Of a DNA stretch of 43,214 nt, positions 34,357-43,200 are shown in pieces. The notes beneath the pieces were generated by a model. It saw nothing but the letters and a program-made list of their open reading frames with translations. It was not told the DNA's origin and ran no database searches. Source of the DNA: Variovorax sp. KBW07. Its GTDB lineage: Bacteria; Pseudomonadota; Gammaproteobacteria; Burkholderiales; Burkholderiaceae_C. A program made the position numbers and the translations under genes. The stretch covers positions 16,821-60,034 of the forward strand of contig NZ_QAJK01000035.1 in assembly GCF_003852515.1 (NCBI RefSeq). The letters are read 5' to 3'. The first letter of the stretch is position 1, and each line of letters starts with the position of its first letter.

Positions 34357-34944
34357 TCAGCCGCGCGGCTTGTCGAGCAGGTACAGCAGCTGTGCCTTGA
34401 CCTCGGGCCACTCGCCCGCGCGCAGGCTGTACATGACGGTGTCGCGGATGGTGCCGTCGCGGCGCATCACGTGGCCGCGGATCACGCCGTCTTTTTGGGC
34501 GCCCAGGCGCTCGATGGCGCGCTGCGAGGCAAAGTTGAAGTTGTCGGTGCGCCAGCCCACCACGTTGCAGCCCAGCGTGTCGAAGGCATGCGTGAGCATC
34601 AGCAGCTTGCAGGTGGTGTTGACGTGCGTGCGCTGGCAGCGCTTGGCGTACCACGTGTAGCCGATCTCGACGCGCTTCACGCCCGGCAGGATGTCGTGGA
34701 AGCTGGTGCTGCCGAGCACGGTGCCGGTGGCGGCCTCGGTCACGGCGAATGCAAAGCGGTCGGCGGTCTTGAGCGCGGTCTCTATATAGGCGCGCGTGTC
34801 CTGCGGCTCGGGCACGGAGGTGACGCGCAGCTTCCAGAGCTCGCCATCGGCGGCAGCGGCGCGCAGGCCTTCTTCGTGGTCCAGCGAGAGCGGCACCAGT
34901 GCCAGGTCGCGGGCCTTCAGCGTGACTGGTTCGACGAACGCCAT
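34357..34944 (-). CDS. GNAT-family N-acetyltransferase (RimJ/RimL type)
   Basis: A 195-residue GNAT protein of the ribosomal-protein acetyltransferase-like subgroup. Recognisable elements are the LxPLSLDHEEGL start, the beta-4 EIGYTWYAKRCQRTHVNT region that replaces the usual QxxGxG/A loop with a variant, and the later NFASQRAIERLGAQKDG motif typical of RimJ/RimL proteins. It lies 18 bases before the VWA gene and after a small membrane protein gene. It would acetylate an amino group of a protein or small molecule; the substrate is not evident. Confidence 0.88.
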   Translation of the reverse strand: MAFVEPVTLKARDLALVPLSLDHEEGLRAAAADGELWKLRVTSVPEPQDTRAYIETALKTADRFAFAVTEAATGTVLGSTSFHDILPGVKRVEIGYTWYAKRCQRTHVNTTCKLLMLTHAFDTLGCNVVGWRTDNFNFASQRAIERLGAQKDGVIRGHVMRRDGTIRDTVMYSLRAGEWPEVKAQLLYLLDKPRG

Positions 34945-34981
34945 CTTTTCTCCGACTCTTGGTTTGGCGCGTGTGTGCTTT

Positions 34982-35227
34982 TCAGCCGCGCGGGTCGCCG
35001 TACTTGCCCACGTACCAGACGCGCGCCGCTTGCGCGCCGGCGCCGCCGCCCAGGCCGATCAGCGCAATGCCGAAGATCTCGCGCCGGCCGTATTCACCGG
35101 CGCCGAAAGCGTCGAGCCCGAGCAGCAGCCCGAGCCCGCGGCCGAGCAGCGCGCCCAGCACGAACAGCACGGCCTGGGCAATGCCCAGCTTCATCAGCTG
35201 TTTGGTGGGATGTGGTTGCCGGCTCAT
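34982..35227 (-). CDS. small two-span membrane protein
   Basis: An 81-residue protein with two hydrophobic helices, about 13-38 (AQAVLFVLGALLGRGLGLLLGL) and about 51-68 (IFGIALIGLGGGAGAQAA), separated by a charged loop. The start at 35227 lies 8 bases after the MoxR stop, so co-translation with the ATPase is likely. It matches no named family I recognise. It may anchor or assist the MoxR-VWA pair. Confidence 0.75.
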   Translation of the reverse strand: MSRQPHPTKQLMKLGIAQAVLFVLGALLGRGLGLLLGLDAFGAGEYGRREIFGIALIGLGGGAGAQAARVWYVGKYGDPRG

Positions 35228-35235
35228 GAACGGGC

Positions 35236-36090
35236 CTAGCGGTTGTTGCGCTGCATGAAGACGAGCTTCTCGAACAGCGTCACGTCTTGCTCGTTCTTGA
35301 GCAGCGCACCCACCAGCGGCGGCACGGCGACTTTCTCGTCCTTGCTCTGCAGTGCTTCGAGTGGAATGTCTTCGGCCACCAGCAGCTTGAGCCAGTCGAG
35401 CAGCTCGGAGGTGGAAGGCTTCTTCTTCAGGCCGGGCAGGTTGCGCACGTCGTAGAAGGTCTTCATGGCGGCCGTGAGCAGTTCCTGCTTGAGGCCTGGG
35501 AAGTGCACCGCGACGATGTGCTTCATCGTCTCCGCGTCGGGGAACTTGATGTAGTGGAAGAAGCAGCGGCGCAGGAAGGCGTCGGGCAGTTCCTTCTCGT
35601 TGTTGGAGGTGATGAACACCACCGGCCGGTGCTTGGCGCGAATGAGCTCGCGCGTCTCGTAGCAGTAGAACTCCATGCGGTCGATTTCGCGCAGCAGGTC
35701 GTTCGGGAATTCGATGTCGGCCTTGTCGATCTCGTCGATGAGCAGCGCCACCGGCTCGTCGGCCGTGAAGGCCTGCCACAGCACGCCCTTGACGATGTAG
35801 TTCTGGATGTCCTTGACGCGTTCGCCGCCGTCGATGTCTTTCAGTTGCGAGTCGCGCAGGCGGCTCACGGCGTCGTATTCATACAGGCCCTGCTGCGCCT
35901 TGGTGGTCGACTTGATGTGCCACTGCAGCAGCGGCAACCCAAGCGATTGCGCCACTTCCTCGGCCAGCATGGTCTTGCCGGTGCCGGGCTCGCCCTTGAC
36001 GAGCAGCGGGCGCTTGAGGGTGATCGCGGCATTGACCGCGAGCATCAGGTCCTGTGTGGCGACGTAGTTGTCTGAGCCCTTGAATTTCAT
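35236..36090 (-). CDS. MoxR-family AAA+ ATPase
   Basis: A 284-residue AAA+ ATPase. Walker A is GEPGTGKT at 33-40, Walker B has LLIDEID with D119 and E120, sensor 1 includes FITSNNEKELPDAF, and RRCFFHYIKFP follows as in MoxR proteins. The start at 36090 (MKFKGSDNYV) is chosen because it begins the conserved N-terminus; a longer in-frame reading runs into the promoter of the cytochrome gene. It heads a four-gene minus-strand group ending with the VWA protein, its likely functional partner as a remodelling chaperone. Confidence 0.92.
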   Translation of the reverse strand: MKFKGSDNYVATQDLMLAVNAAITLKRPLLVKGEPGTGKTMLAEEVAQSLGLPLLQWHIKSTTKAQQGLYEYDAVSRLRDSQLKDIDGGERVKDIQNYIVKGVLWQAFTADEPVALLIDEIDKADIEFPNDLLREIDRMEFYCYETRELIRAKHRPVVFITSNNEKELPDAFLRRCFFHYIKFPDAETMKHIVAVHFPGLKQELLTAAMKTFYDVRNLPGLKKKPSTSELLDWLKLLVAEDIPLEALQSKDEKVAVPPLVGALLKNEQDVTLFEKLVFMQRNNR

Positions 36091-36187
36091 GAGTGGCGTC
36101 GGTAGGCAGGGTGGAGAAAAGAACACACTCGATCGGCATCGTGCAGCCTCTTGTGCGGCCGGCACGGGGTTCCGTGGGACCCTTGCA

Positions 36188-36208
36188 TATAATCGAATGT
36201 TGATTCGA
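36188..36208 (+). promoter_or_regulatory. cytochrome c promoter -10 and overlapping inverted repeat
   Basis: A perfect TATAAT at 36188-36193 lies 50 bases before the cytochrome start. Overlapping its last base is the inverted repeat TCGAAT-GTTG-ATTCGA (36193-36208), placed where the transcript should begin. No good -35 is present at 17-base spacing, which suggests activator help or a weak promoter. The repeat could be an operator or form a 6-bp hairpin at the 5' end of the mRNA. Confidence 0.55.
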
Positions 36209-36242
36209 AAAACTGTACTCTCCACGAGATTGTGCGCGCAAA

Positions 36243-36938
36243 ATGAACAAGTTGTTGACCACGATGTTTGCCCTTGCTGTCGCTTGCGTGACGCTCTCGG
36301 CACAAGCCCAGCAAGTCACGGGTAAAGCCCAGGACGGTGCGAAGAAAGTACAGATGTGCGTGGGCTGCCACGGCATCATTGGCTACCAGGCCAGCTTCCC
36401 GGAGATCCACAAGGTGCCCATGATCGCGGGCCAGAGCGCCACGTACATCACGGCCGCTCTCACTGCCTACAAGGGCGGCGACCGCAAGCACCCCACCATG
36501 CGCGCCATTGCCGACACGCTCACCGAGCAGGACATGGCCGACCTCGCCGCCTACTACAGCCAGCTCGGCGTGAAGGAAGGCGATGCACCACCGGCCGCCC
36601 TTGCCAAGGCCATGCCCGAGAACATCACCGCGCTGGTCGGCCGCAACGGCCCCGACAACAGCTGCACCAAGTGCCACGGCGCCAACTTCAACACGCCGAA
36701 CGACGGCACCGTGCCGAAGCTGGCCGGCCAGCATGCCGACTACCTCTTCGTGGCGCTCAAGTCGTACCGCGTCAAGAACAACCCGCACCTGGGCCGCTCG
36801 AACGCGGTGATGGCCGGCCAGGTCGAACCCAAGAAGTTCACCAACGCCGAACTGAAGACGCTCGCAAGCTACATCAGCACGCTGCCCGGCGAACTGAAGA
36901 CGGTGCCCGAGTCGCGCCTGCATCACGCGGCGCCATAA
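36243..36938 (+). CDS. dihaem cytochrome c (c4 family)
   Basis: A 231-residue periplasmic cytochrome with a Sec signal (1 to about 23, TLSAQA-QQ) and two haem-binding motifs: C39-VGC-H43 and C141-TKC-H145. Each half is a class I c553-like domain, and methionine ligands are available (for example near KVPMIAG and in the second-domain NAVMAGQ). It carries electrons between quinol-oxidising complexes and a terminal oxidase. It diverges from the moxR group and ends before a strong terminator. Confidence 0.92.
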   Translation: MNKLLTTMFALAVACVTLSAQAQQVTGKAQDGAKKVQMCVGCHGIIGYQASFPEIHKVPMIAGQSATYITAALTAYKGGDRKHPTMRAIADTLTEQDMADLAAYYSQLGVKEGDAPPAALAKAMPENITALVGRNGPDNSCTKCHGANFNTPNDGTVPKLAGQHADYLFVALKSYRVKNNPHLGRSNAVMAGQVEPKKFTNAELKTLASYISTLPGELKTVPESRLHHAAP

Positions 36939-36981
36939 GAATCAAAGAAGCAAGGCAGCAGCGGCTTTCATGCCGCCCAAC

Positions 36982-37009
36982 AAAAAGCCCGCATCGCGCG
37001 GGCTTTTTT
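36982..37009. terminator. bidirectional intrinsic terminator
   Basis: The stem GCCCGC/GCGGGC (36987-36992 and 36998-37003) with a 5-base loop is followed by six T and preceded by five A. It works for both the cytochrome gene on the plus strand and pcaG on the minus strand, whose stop is 28 bases away. Confidence 0.92.
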
Positions 37010-37030
37010 GTGTCCGGGATTTCCCTGAGA

Positions 37031-37639
37031 TCAGACGTCGAAGAACGCCGTCTCGTCGGCGCCCTGCATGCGGATGTCGAAGCGGTACGTGATGGCGCCG
37101 CCCTGCTCGGTGCGCTGCGCAACCAGCGTATGGCGGCGTTCGGCCGGCACACTGTTCAGCACAGCGTCTTTCGCGTTGGCTTCGGCTTCGTCGCTGAAGT
37201 ACACGCGCGTGAACGCATGCAGCAGCAGGCCGCGCATCAGCACGATCAAATTGATGTGCGGTGCTTCGCCGGGTGTTGCGGCGGCGGGCTTGACGGTGTG
37301 GAACACGAAGCGGTTCTGCGCGTCGGTGCCGGTGCCGACGCGGCCGAAGGCACGAAAGCCCAGCGCGCGGGCCTCGTCGGGCGTTTGCGGATAGCGGCCT
37401 TCGCCGTCGGGCTGGCTGATCTCGACCATGGCGTCGTTGATCGCGTTGCCGTCGCCGTCGATCACGCGGCCTTCCAGGCGAATGCGCTGGCCGGTGGTGT
37501 TGTCCAGGGCCAGCACGGCATCGAAGGGCTGGTTGAAGTCGTAGCCGTACTGCGTGGCCGTGAGGCCGTATGCGAAGTAGGGGCCCACGGTCTGGGAAGG
37601 GGTCTGGCCGAAGTCGGCTTCCTGTGCGCTCATCAACAT
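37031..37639 (-). CDS. pcaG: protocatechuate 3,4-dioxygenase alpha subunit
   Basis: A 202-residue alpha subunit of the intradiol ring-cleaving dioxygenase that converts protocatechuate to beta-carboxy-cis,cis-muconate. It contains the N-terminal QTPSQTVGPYFAYGL motif, the ISQPDGEGRYPQ segment and the HINLIVLMRGLLLHAFTRVYF core strand region. As expected for alpha, the iron-ligand Tyr/His set is not kept. A GGAG site precedes the ATG at 37639; an ATG two codons later is the alternative. It follows pcaH by 21 bases on the same strand. Confidence 0.95.
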   Translation of the reverse strand: MLMSAQEADFGQTPSQTVGPYFAYGLTATQYGYDFNQPFDAVLALDNTTGQRIRLEGRVIDGDGNAINDAMVEISQPDGEGRYPQTPDEARALGFRAFGRVGTGTDAQNRFVFHTVKPAAATPGEAPHINLIVLMRGLLLHAFTRVYFSDEAEANAKDAVLNSVPAERRHTLVAQRTEQGGAITYRFDIRMQGADETAFFDV

Positions 37640-37660
37640 GGTGTGTCTCTCCTGGCTTGC

Positions 37661-38368
37661 TCAGCGGTTCTCGAACGGCGTTTCATCGGCGCCGCGAAGC
37701 ACCATGTCGAACTGGTAGCCCAGCGCGTAGCCCTCTTCGGTGATGTCGAGGCTGAAGTCGGCAATCAGCCGGTTGCGGTAGCGCTCGGGCGTGCCGGTGA
37801 CCATCGGGTCGTACTGCAGCAGGGGGTCGCCGGGGAAGTACATCTGCGTGACCAGGCGGCTGGCAAAGCTCTGGCCGAACAGCGATAGATGGATGTGCTG
37901 CGGGCGCCATGCGTTCGGGTGATTGCCCCATGGGTAGGCGCCCGGCTTGATGGTGAGAAAGCGGTAGCGGCCTTCGCTGTCGGTCAGGCAGCGGCCCGCG
38001 CCCAGGAAGTTGGGGTCGAGCGGCGCATCGTGCTGGTCGACCTTGTGCACGTAGCGGCCCGAGGCATTGGCCTGCCACAGCTCGACCAGCGTGTTGGCCA
38101 CCGGGCGGCGGCGCTCGTCGAGCACCTGGCCGGTGAGGATCATGCGCTCGCCCAGCGGCTCGCCGTTCTTGCGTGCGTTGCGCGTGAGGTCGTGGTCGAG
38201 CTCGCCGATGCTGTCGTGGCCGTACACCGGCTGCTGCAGCTCGCCGAGCGAGGCCTTCAGCGGAATCAGCGGCTTCAGCGGGCCGCGCTTGGCGGTCGAC
38301 TTGTAGCCGGAATAAACGTAGCTGGGGTGGGCTTCCCAGTCGCGAGGGGTGAGGGTGGGGTTCGACAT
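37661..38368 (-). CDS. pcaH: protocatechuate 3,4-dioxygenase beta subunit
   Basis: A 235-residue beta subunit carrying the non-haem Fe(III) centre. The four ligands are visible with the canonical spacing: Y106 (ASGRYVHK), Y145 (KPGAYPW), H158 and H160 (RPQHIHLS). The N-terminal and central TGQVLDERRRPV region match the family. The start at 38368 (MSNPTLTPRDW) is chosen over long upstream extensions that run through the divergent regulator gene. With pcaG it forms the oligomeric (alpha-Fe-beta) enzyme of the beta-ketoadipate pathway; the downstream pathway genes are not next to it here. Confidence 0.95.
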   Translation of the reverse strand: MSNPTLTPRDWEAHPSYVYSGYKSTAKRGPLKPLIPLKASLGELQQPVYGHDSIGELDHDLTRNARKNGEPLGERMILTGQVLDERRRPVANTLVELWQANASGRYVHKVDQHDAPLDPNFLGAGRCLTDSEGRYRFLTIKPGAYPWGNHPNAWRPQHIHLSLFGQSFASRLVTQMYFPGDPLLQYDPMVTGTPERYRNRLIADFSLDITEEGYALGYQFDMVLRGADETPFENR

Positions 38369-38437
38369 GTTCGTTGTCTCCTGTCGTGGGGGCGAATCCT
38401 GAAGCCTGAACTCTAGAAGCGCCATCCGATGATGTAA

Positions 38438-38461
38438 ATTGAAGATTGTTCCAGTTTCAAT
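38438..38461 (+). promoter_or_regulatory. candidate LysR-type operator between pcaH and pcaQ
   Basis: A perfect inverted repeat ATTGAA-N12-TTCAAT lies in the 138-base region between the divergent pcaH and regulator genes. It has the dyad form of a LysR recognition site. It is followed by ATAACC-AGAA-GG at 38460-38471, which equals the first half of the PcaQ box (ATAACC-N4-GG) known from alphaproteobacteria. Either could serve protocatechuate- or beta-carboxymuconate-responsive control. Confidence 0.5.
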
Positions 38462-38506
38462 AACCAGAAGGCATTGAAAACCTCCGCCGATCTTCGACAG
38501 GATTTT

Positions 38507-39472
38507 GTGCGCAACGTGCAGTTGCGGCACCTGCGCTGCTTCGTCGCCGTGGCGCAGGAGCGGCATCTGGCGCGCGCGGCCGAGCGGCTGGCGCTGAGCC
38601 AGCCGGCGGTGTCCAAGACGCTCTCCGAGCTGGAGGCCATCGTCGGCACGCGGCTGGTCGAGCGCAGCAAAGAGGGCCGACGCGGCGTGCAGGGGCTCAC
38701 GCCGGCCGGCGAGCAATTGCTGGCGCATGCGCTGCGCGTGCTCGAGGCGCTCGATGCCAGCGCGCAGGCGGTGGCGCCGGCGTCGGGTGGGCGCATCGAG
38801 CGCCTGCGCATCGGCGCGTTGCCGAGCGCGGCGCCGGCCCTGTTGCCGGCAGCGCTGGCGCGGCTGCGCGACGGCTGGCCTTCGGTGCAGATCATGGTCA
38901 AGAGCGCCGCCAACGCCGCGCTGCTCGACGAGTTGCGCGCCGGCGAGCTCGACCTGGTGGTGGGCCGCATGAGCGATCCGCGCCTGATGGGCGGCCTGAG
39001 CTTCGAGCTGCTGCACACCGAGCCGCTGGTGTTCGCCGTGCGTGCCGGCCACCCGCTCGCGCTGAAGGCGGTGTCGGTGCAGGCGGTGCTGGCCTATCCG
39101 CTGGTGGTGTACGGCGAGGGCACGAGCCCGCGCCACAACACCGAGAGTTTTCTGTCGGCGCGCGGCCTGGTGCTGCCGACCCACGCGCTGCAGACGCTCG
39201 ACGTGGCGGTGGCGCGCGCGCTGGTGGCGGTGTCCGATGCGGTGTGGATCACGCCGCTCGGCGCTGCGCGCGGCGAGCTGGCGGACGGCCGGCTGGTGCG
39301 GCTGCGCATCGACACGGCGGGAACCGAGGAGCCGGTCGGCCTGCTGCAGCGCAGCGATGCCGAGCCCTCGGCCTTGCGTGCCGCCATGGCCGCGCTGCTG
39401 CGCGAGGCCGCGAAGCAGCAGGGCGCGTTGCCGCCAAGAAGAAAACCTGGAAAACCCCGGGGCAGCGCCTAG
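38507..39472 (+). CDS. pcaQ: LysR-type regulator, PcaQ-like
   Basis: A 321-residue LysR regulator: an N-terminal helix-turn-helix (LRHLRCFVAVAQERHLARAA, then SQPAVSKTLSELE) and a C-terminal periplasmic-binding-like effector domain from about residue 85. It diverges from pcaHG, the normal position of PcaQ, which activates protocatechuate genes in response to a beta-ketoadipate pathway intermediate. The GTG at 38507 is preferred: CAGGA lies 6 bases before it, and five residues precede QLRHL as in relatives. An in-frame TTG at 38474 would lie against the candidate operator and add 11 residues. Confidence 0.88.
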   Translation: MRNVQLRHLRCFVAVAQERHLARAAERLALSQPAVSKTLSELEAIVGTRLVERSKEGRRGVQGLTPAGEQLLAHALRVLEALDASAQAVAPASGGRIERLRIGALPSAAPALLPAALARLRDGWPSVQIMVKSAANAALLDELRAGELDLVVGRMSDPRLMGGLSFELLHTEPLVFAVRAGHPLALKAVSVQAVLAYPLVVYGEGTSPRHNTESFLSARGLVLPTHALQTLDVAVARALVAVSDAVWITPLGAARGELADGRLVRLRIDTAGTEEPVGLLQRSDAEPSALRAAMAALLREAAKQQGALPPRRKPGKPRGSA

Positions 39473-39480
39473 CCAGCCAG

Positions 39481-39915
39481 TCAGTCTTTCGTGGCCCTGC
39501 GCTGCACACAGGCCACGTAGCCTTCGCCGTCCGGCGGGCGGCCCGCGCGCTGGCTCTCCCACATCATCTGGCCCAGGCAATCCATGGCCTCGTGGTGCGC
39601 GTGCAGCAGCGAGCCGCGGCGCGCCGCCAGCAACTCGACCGCCTGCCGGATGCCGCGCGGCTGGTCGATCGAGCATTGCTCGCTGATCGACAGGTGCATC
39701 GACAGATGAAGGAACGGGTTCTCGCGGCCGTTCGAGCCGTCATAGACCCGCGCCACCGCGGCGTCGGCATCGGCCAGGTCCTCGTGGTACTCGGGGTGTT
39801 CGTCGATCCATCCGGCGGCGATGGTCTCGAGCGCTTCCATCGGCAAGCCCTGGCGGTGCTTGGCGAACACGTCGCAGAAGAAGCGGCGCACATCTTCCTG
39901 GGAGGGATTGAACAT
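39481..39915 (-). CDS. DUF1841 family protein
   Basis: A 144-residue protein starting MFNPSQEDVRRFFCDV, the conserved opening of the DUF1841 family, with HPEYHEDL and NPFLHLSMHLSISEQ in the middle and the HEAMDCLGQMMWE segment near the C-terminus. The family is widespread in beta- and gammaproteobacteria and its function is unknown. The start at 39915 is set by this N-terminus; the longer in-frame reading adds unrelated sequence. The closely spaced conserved histidines and acidic residues could bind metal, but that is a guess. Confidence 0.9.
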   Translation of the reverse strand: MFNPSQEDVRRFFCDVFAKHRQGLPMEALETIAAGWIDEHPEYHEDLADADAAVARVYDGSNGRENPFLHLSMHLSISEQCSIDQPRGIRQAVELLAARRGSLLHAHHEAMDCLGQMMWESQRAGRPPDGEGYVACVQRRATKD

Positions 39916-40005
39916 ATATAGAGAGCAAAGAAAAGAGGTGGAGAAAGCGGAGGGAAGCGGCGGCTTGCGAGGCTGCTGAACGTGTCGGGCGTTCCGGGTA
40001 CATCG

Positions 40006-40025
40006 CGTTACTTCGTAACGTAACG
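40006..40025. promoter_or_regulatory. palindromic site, possible enhancer for the sigma-54 promoter
   Basis: CGTTAC-TTC-GTAACG (40006-40020) is a perfect inverted repeat, and a second GTAACG overlaps at 40020-40025. The cluster is centred about 160 bases before the predicted start of transcription at the sigma-54 promoter, the usual distance for an enhancer-binding protein. The regulator is not in this window. Confidence 0.5.
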
Positions 40026-40153
40026 AATCGCGAAATGACCTTCTTACCAGCTGTTTCGACACTCGCTCGAAGCGCCGTTTTCAAGAAAATTTTCCATGTA
40101 AATCAACAGGTTGCATCGCTTGCAGCCGGTCTGGCACAGAGCTTCGGAAAAGC

Positions 40154-40167
40154 GGCACGCAAGTTGC
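40154..40167 (+). promoter_or_regulatory. sigma-54 (RpoN) promoter
   Basis: GGCACG-CAAG-TTGC fits the sigma-54 consensus TGGCACG-N4-TTGC except at its first base, with GG at -24 and GC at -12 separated by exactly ten bases. Transcription would begin near 40179, giving a leader of about 23 bases with an AGAGG ribosome-binding site before the ATG at 40202. Sigma-54 control implies an ATP-dependent activator. Confidence 0.78.
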
Positions 40168-40201
40168 CCCTGTAAAGGCATCTTTTGTCACAGAGGCTGC
40201 C

Positions 40202-43200
40202 ATGACCGCTCAACAAGCATCGACCAATTCGACCGAAGGACTTGCCGCCGCTGGCGCTGCTCCCGTGGTCATCGCCCAGGCCACCGTCACTCCGCTCGGC
40301 GCTCCCGCCGTGATGAGTTCGTCGGCACCTGCCGCAGCCGCTGGCCCCGCCAGCATCGGCACATTATCGAATGCGACGCCCGGCGTCGCGGTGATGCGCG
40401 ACGGTGTCCGCATTCCCGTCGATGGCAATCAGACGCTGGTTGCCGGCGACCGCGTGATCGTTCCGCAAGACGGCCATGCCAACGTGCTCTTCCCCGGCTC
40501 GGCTTCCAACAAGGCGCCGCTGGCCGGCGTCTTCACTGGCGGCACCGATGCGACCATCGGCTCGACCAAGCTGCCGGGCGGCCTCGAACAAGTGAATGTG
40601 GATGTCGCCTCGGGCGACCTGCAAGTGACCCCGCCGGACAGCGATGCAGACGCAGCCGCGCTGGCAGTGACCAAGAAGCTCGCTGCCGGCAGCGGCATCG
40701 GCCTGGGCGAATTCGCACTGGGCGCACTCGGCGCCGCGGCACTGGGCGCGGCCCTCAGCGGTGGTGGCGGCGGCGGTGATGGCGTTCCGCTGTTCGTCGG
40801 TGGCAACCCCGTGCCCACGCCGCCGGTCGATAGCGATGCGGACGCCGATTCCGACGCCGACTCCGATGCGGATGCCGACGGCGATGCCGACTCCGATGCG
40901 GATTCCGACGCGGACGCGGATGCCGATGCGGACGCCGATGCGGATGCTGACGCAGATGCCGATGCGGACTCCGATGCCGACGCTGACGCGGACTCCGATG
41001 CTGACGCGGATGCCGACTCCGATGCCGACGCCGACGCCGATTCGGACTCCGATGCCGATGCTGACGCGGACTCCGATGCGGACGCGGATGCCGACTCCGA
41101 TGCGGACGCCGACGCGGATGCGGACGCCGATGCAGACGCGGATGCCGACTCGGACGCGGACGCGGACGCGGATGCCGACGGTGACCATCTTCTCGATCCG
41201 GGCGACGGCCTCGTCGGCCACGTGGTCGATGGCCTCAGCGGCGCGCTGGGCCTGGGCGGTGCGCTCACGCCGGTGACCCAACTGGTCGATGGCGTGACCG
41301 ACGTCGTCGACGACGTGCTGGCACCGCTGCTCGGCGAAACCTTCAAGCCGAACAACCCCAACGAGTTCGACCCCATCGACAACACCGTCGGCAGCGTGAC
41401 CCACCTGCTGGGCGGCGCGCTGAGCCCGGCACTCGACGGCCTGCTCGGCGCCGGTGCCACCACCGCGATCCTCGGCTCCGTGCTGGGCCAGGTCGACTAC
41501 CTGACCGACGCGTTGCACAACGGCCTGGAGAACCTCATCGGCGACCACGGCATCGTCAGCGGCCTGACCGGTGCCCTGGGCCTCGGCGGCGTGACCGACC
41601 AGCTGCTGGGCAAGGACGGCGTTCTCGGCGACGTGCTGGGCAATGTGCTCGGCGAAGGCAGCCTGGTGGCGGGCCTCCTGAGCGACCACGGCCTGGTCGG
41701 TGGCCTGCTCGGCGAGGACGGCCTCGTGGGTGGCCTGCTGGGTGACGACGGTGCCCTCGGCGGTCTGCTGGGCAACCTGCTGGGCGACAACGGCCTGGTC
41801 GGCGGCCTGCTGGGCGCCGACGGCGCACTGGGCGGCCTGACGGGCGGCCTGCTGGGTGAAGAAGGCCTGCTCGGTGGCCTGCTGGGTGATGACGGTGCCC
41901 TCGGCGGCCTGCTCGGCGGTGATGGCTTGGTGGGTGGCCTGCTCGGCGGCGACGGCGGCCTGGCGAACCTGCTGGGCAGCGACGGCCTCACCGGCGCGTT
42001 GCTGGGCCACGGCGGCGTGGTCGATAGCCTGCTCGGCGAACACGGCGTGATCGGTGGCCTGATCACCGACAGCCCGCTGGGTGGCCTGCTCGGTGGCGAA
42101 GGCGGCTTGCTCGGCGGTGCCCTGGGTGGCCTGCTCGGCGACAACGGAATTGTCGGTGGCCTGCTGGGTGACGACGGTCTGCTGGGCGGCCTGCTCAGCA
42201 ACGACGGCCTCCTGGGCGGCTTGCTCGGCGACAACGGCCTGGTGGGTGGACTGCTGGGCGGCGATGGCCTGCTCGGCGGCCTGCTGGGCGACGACGGTTT
42301 GGTGGGTGGCCTGCTCGGTGGCGACGGCCTGCTGGGTGGCGTGCTCGGAGATGACGGCCTGGTCGGCGGCCTGCTGGGCGGCGACGGACTCGTGGGCGGC
42401 CTGCTCGGTGACGACGGCCTGCTCGGTGGCGTGCTGGGCAGCGATGGCCTGCTGGGCGGCGTGCTCGGCGGCGATGGCCTCGGCGGAGGCTTGCTCGGAC
42501 CGGACGGCCTGGTGGGCGGCCTGTTGGGCAACGACGGCCTGGTCGGTGGCCTGCTGGGTGACGACGGCCTCCTGGGTGGCCTGCTCGGCGGTGTGTTGGG
42601 CGGCATCGGTGGCGGCAGCCCCGGCGCACCGGGCACCGCGCTGCTCGACCCGGTCGACAGCATCGTCGGCGGCCTGGCCAACGGCCTGAACCACGGCCTT
42701 CTGGGCGACCTCGGCCTGGGCAATGTGCTGGCCCCGGTGGCCGGCCTCACCGACAGCCTGACCGACACGGTCGATGGCCTGCTGGCTCCGGTGCTGGGCA
42801 GCACCTTCACGCCGAACAGCCCCAACATCCTCGACCCGGTCGATGGCGTGGTCGACCAGGTGACGGACGGCGTGGGCGGCCTGCTCAGCCCGCTGACCGA
42901 CCAGCTGCTCGGCACCGGCACCACGAACGCGCTGCTGAACGCAGTCGATACGCAAGTGGACTTCCTCACCGACGGCGTGGCCAACCTGCTGAACGGCGGC
43001 GGCCTGCTGGGTGGCGTGCTCGGCGGTGACGGTGGTCTCCTCGGCGGCGTGCTGGGCGACGACGGCCTGCTGGGCGGCTTGCTCGGCGGTGACGGCGGTC
43101 TCCTCGGTGGCGTGTTGGGTGAAGGCGGCCTGTTGGGCGGTGTGCTCGGCGGTGACGGCGGCCTCCTCGGCGGCGTGCTGGGTGACGACGGTTTGCTGGG

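Noticed and set aside
40364-42955. 863-codon minus-strand ORF opposite the repeat array, and a similar 495-codon Pro/Ser-rich ORF at 41497-42984
   Set aside because: Both are mirror images of the 30-bp repeats. Periodic, stop-poor DNA opens several frames at once; only the plus frame has a promoter, ribosome-binding site, N-terminal domain and sensible modules.
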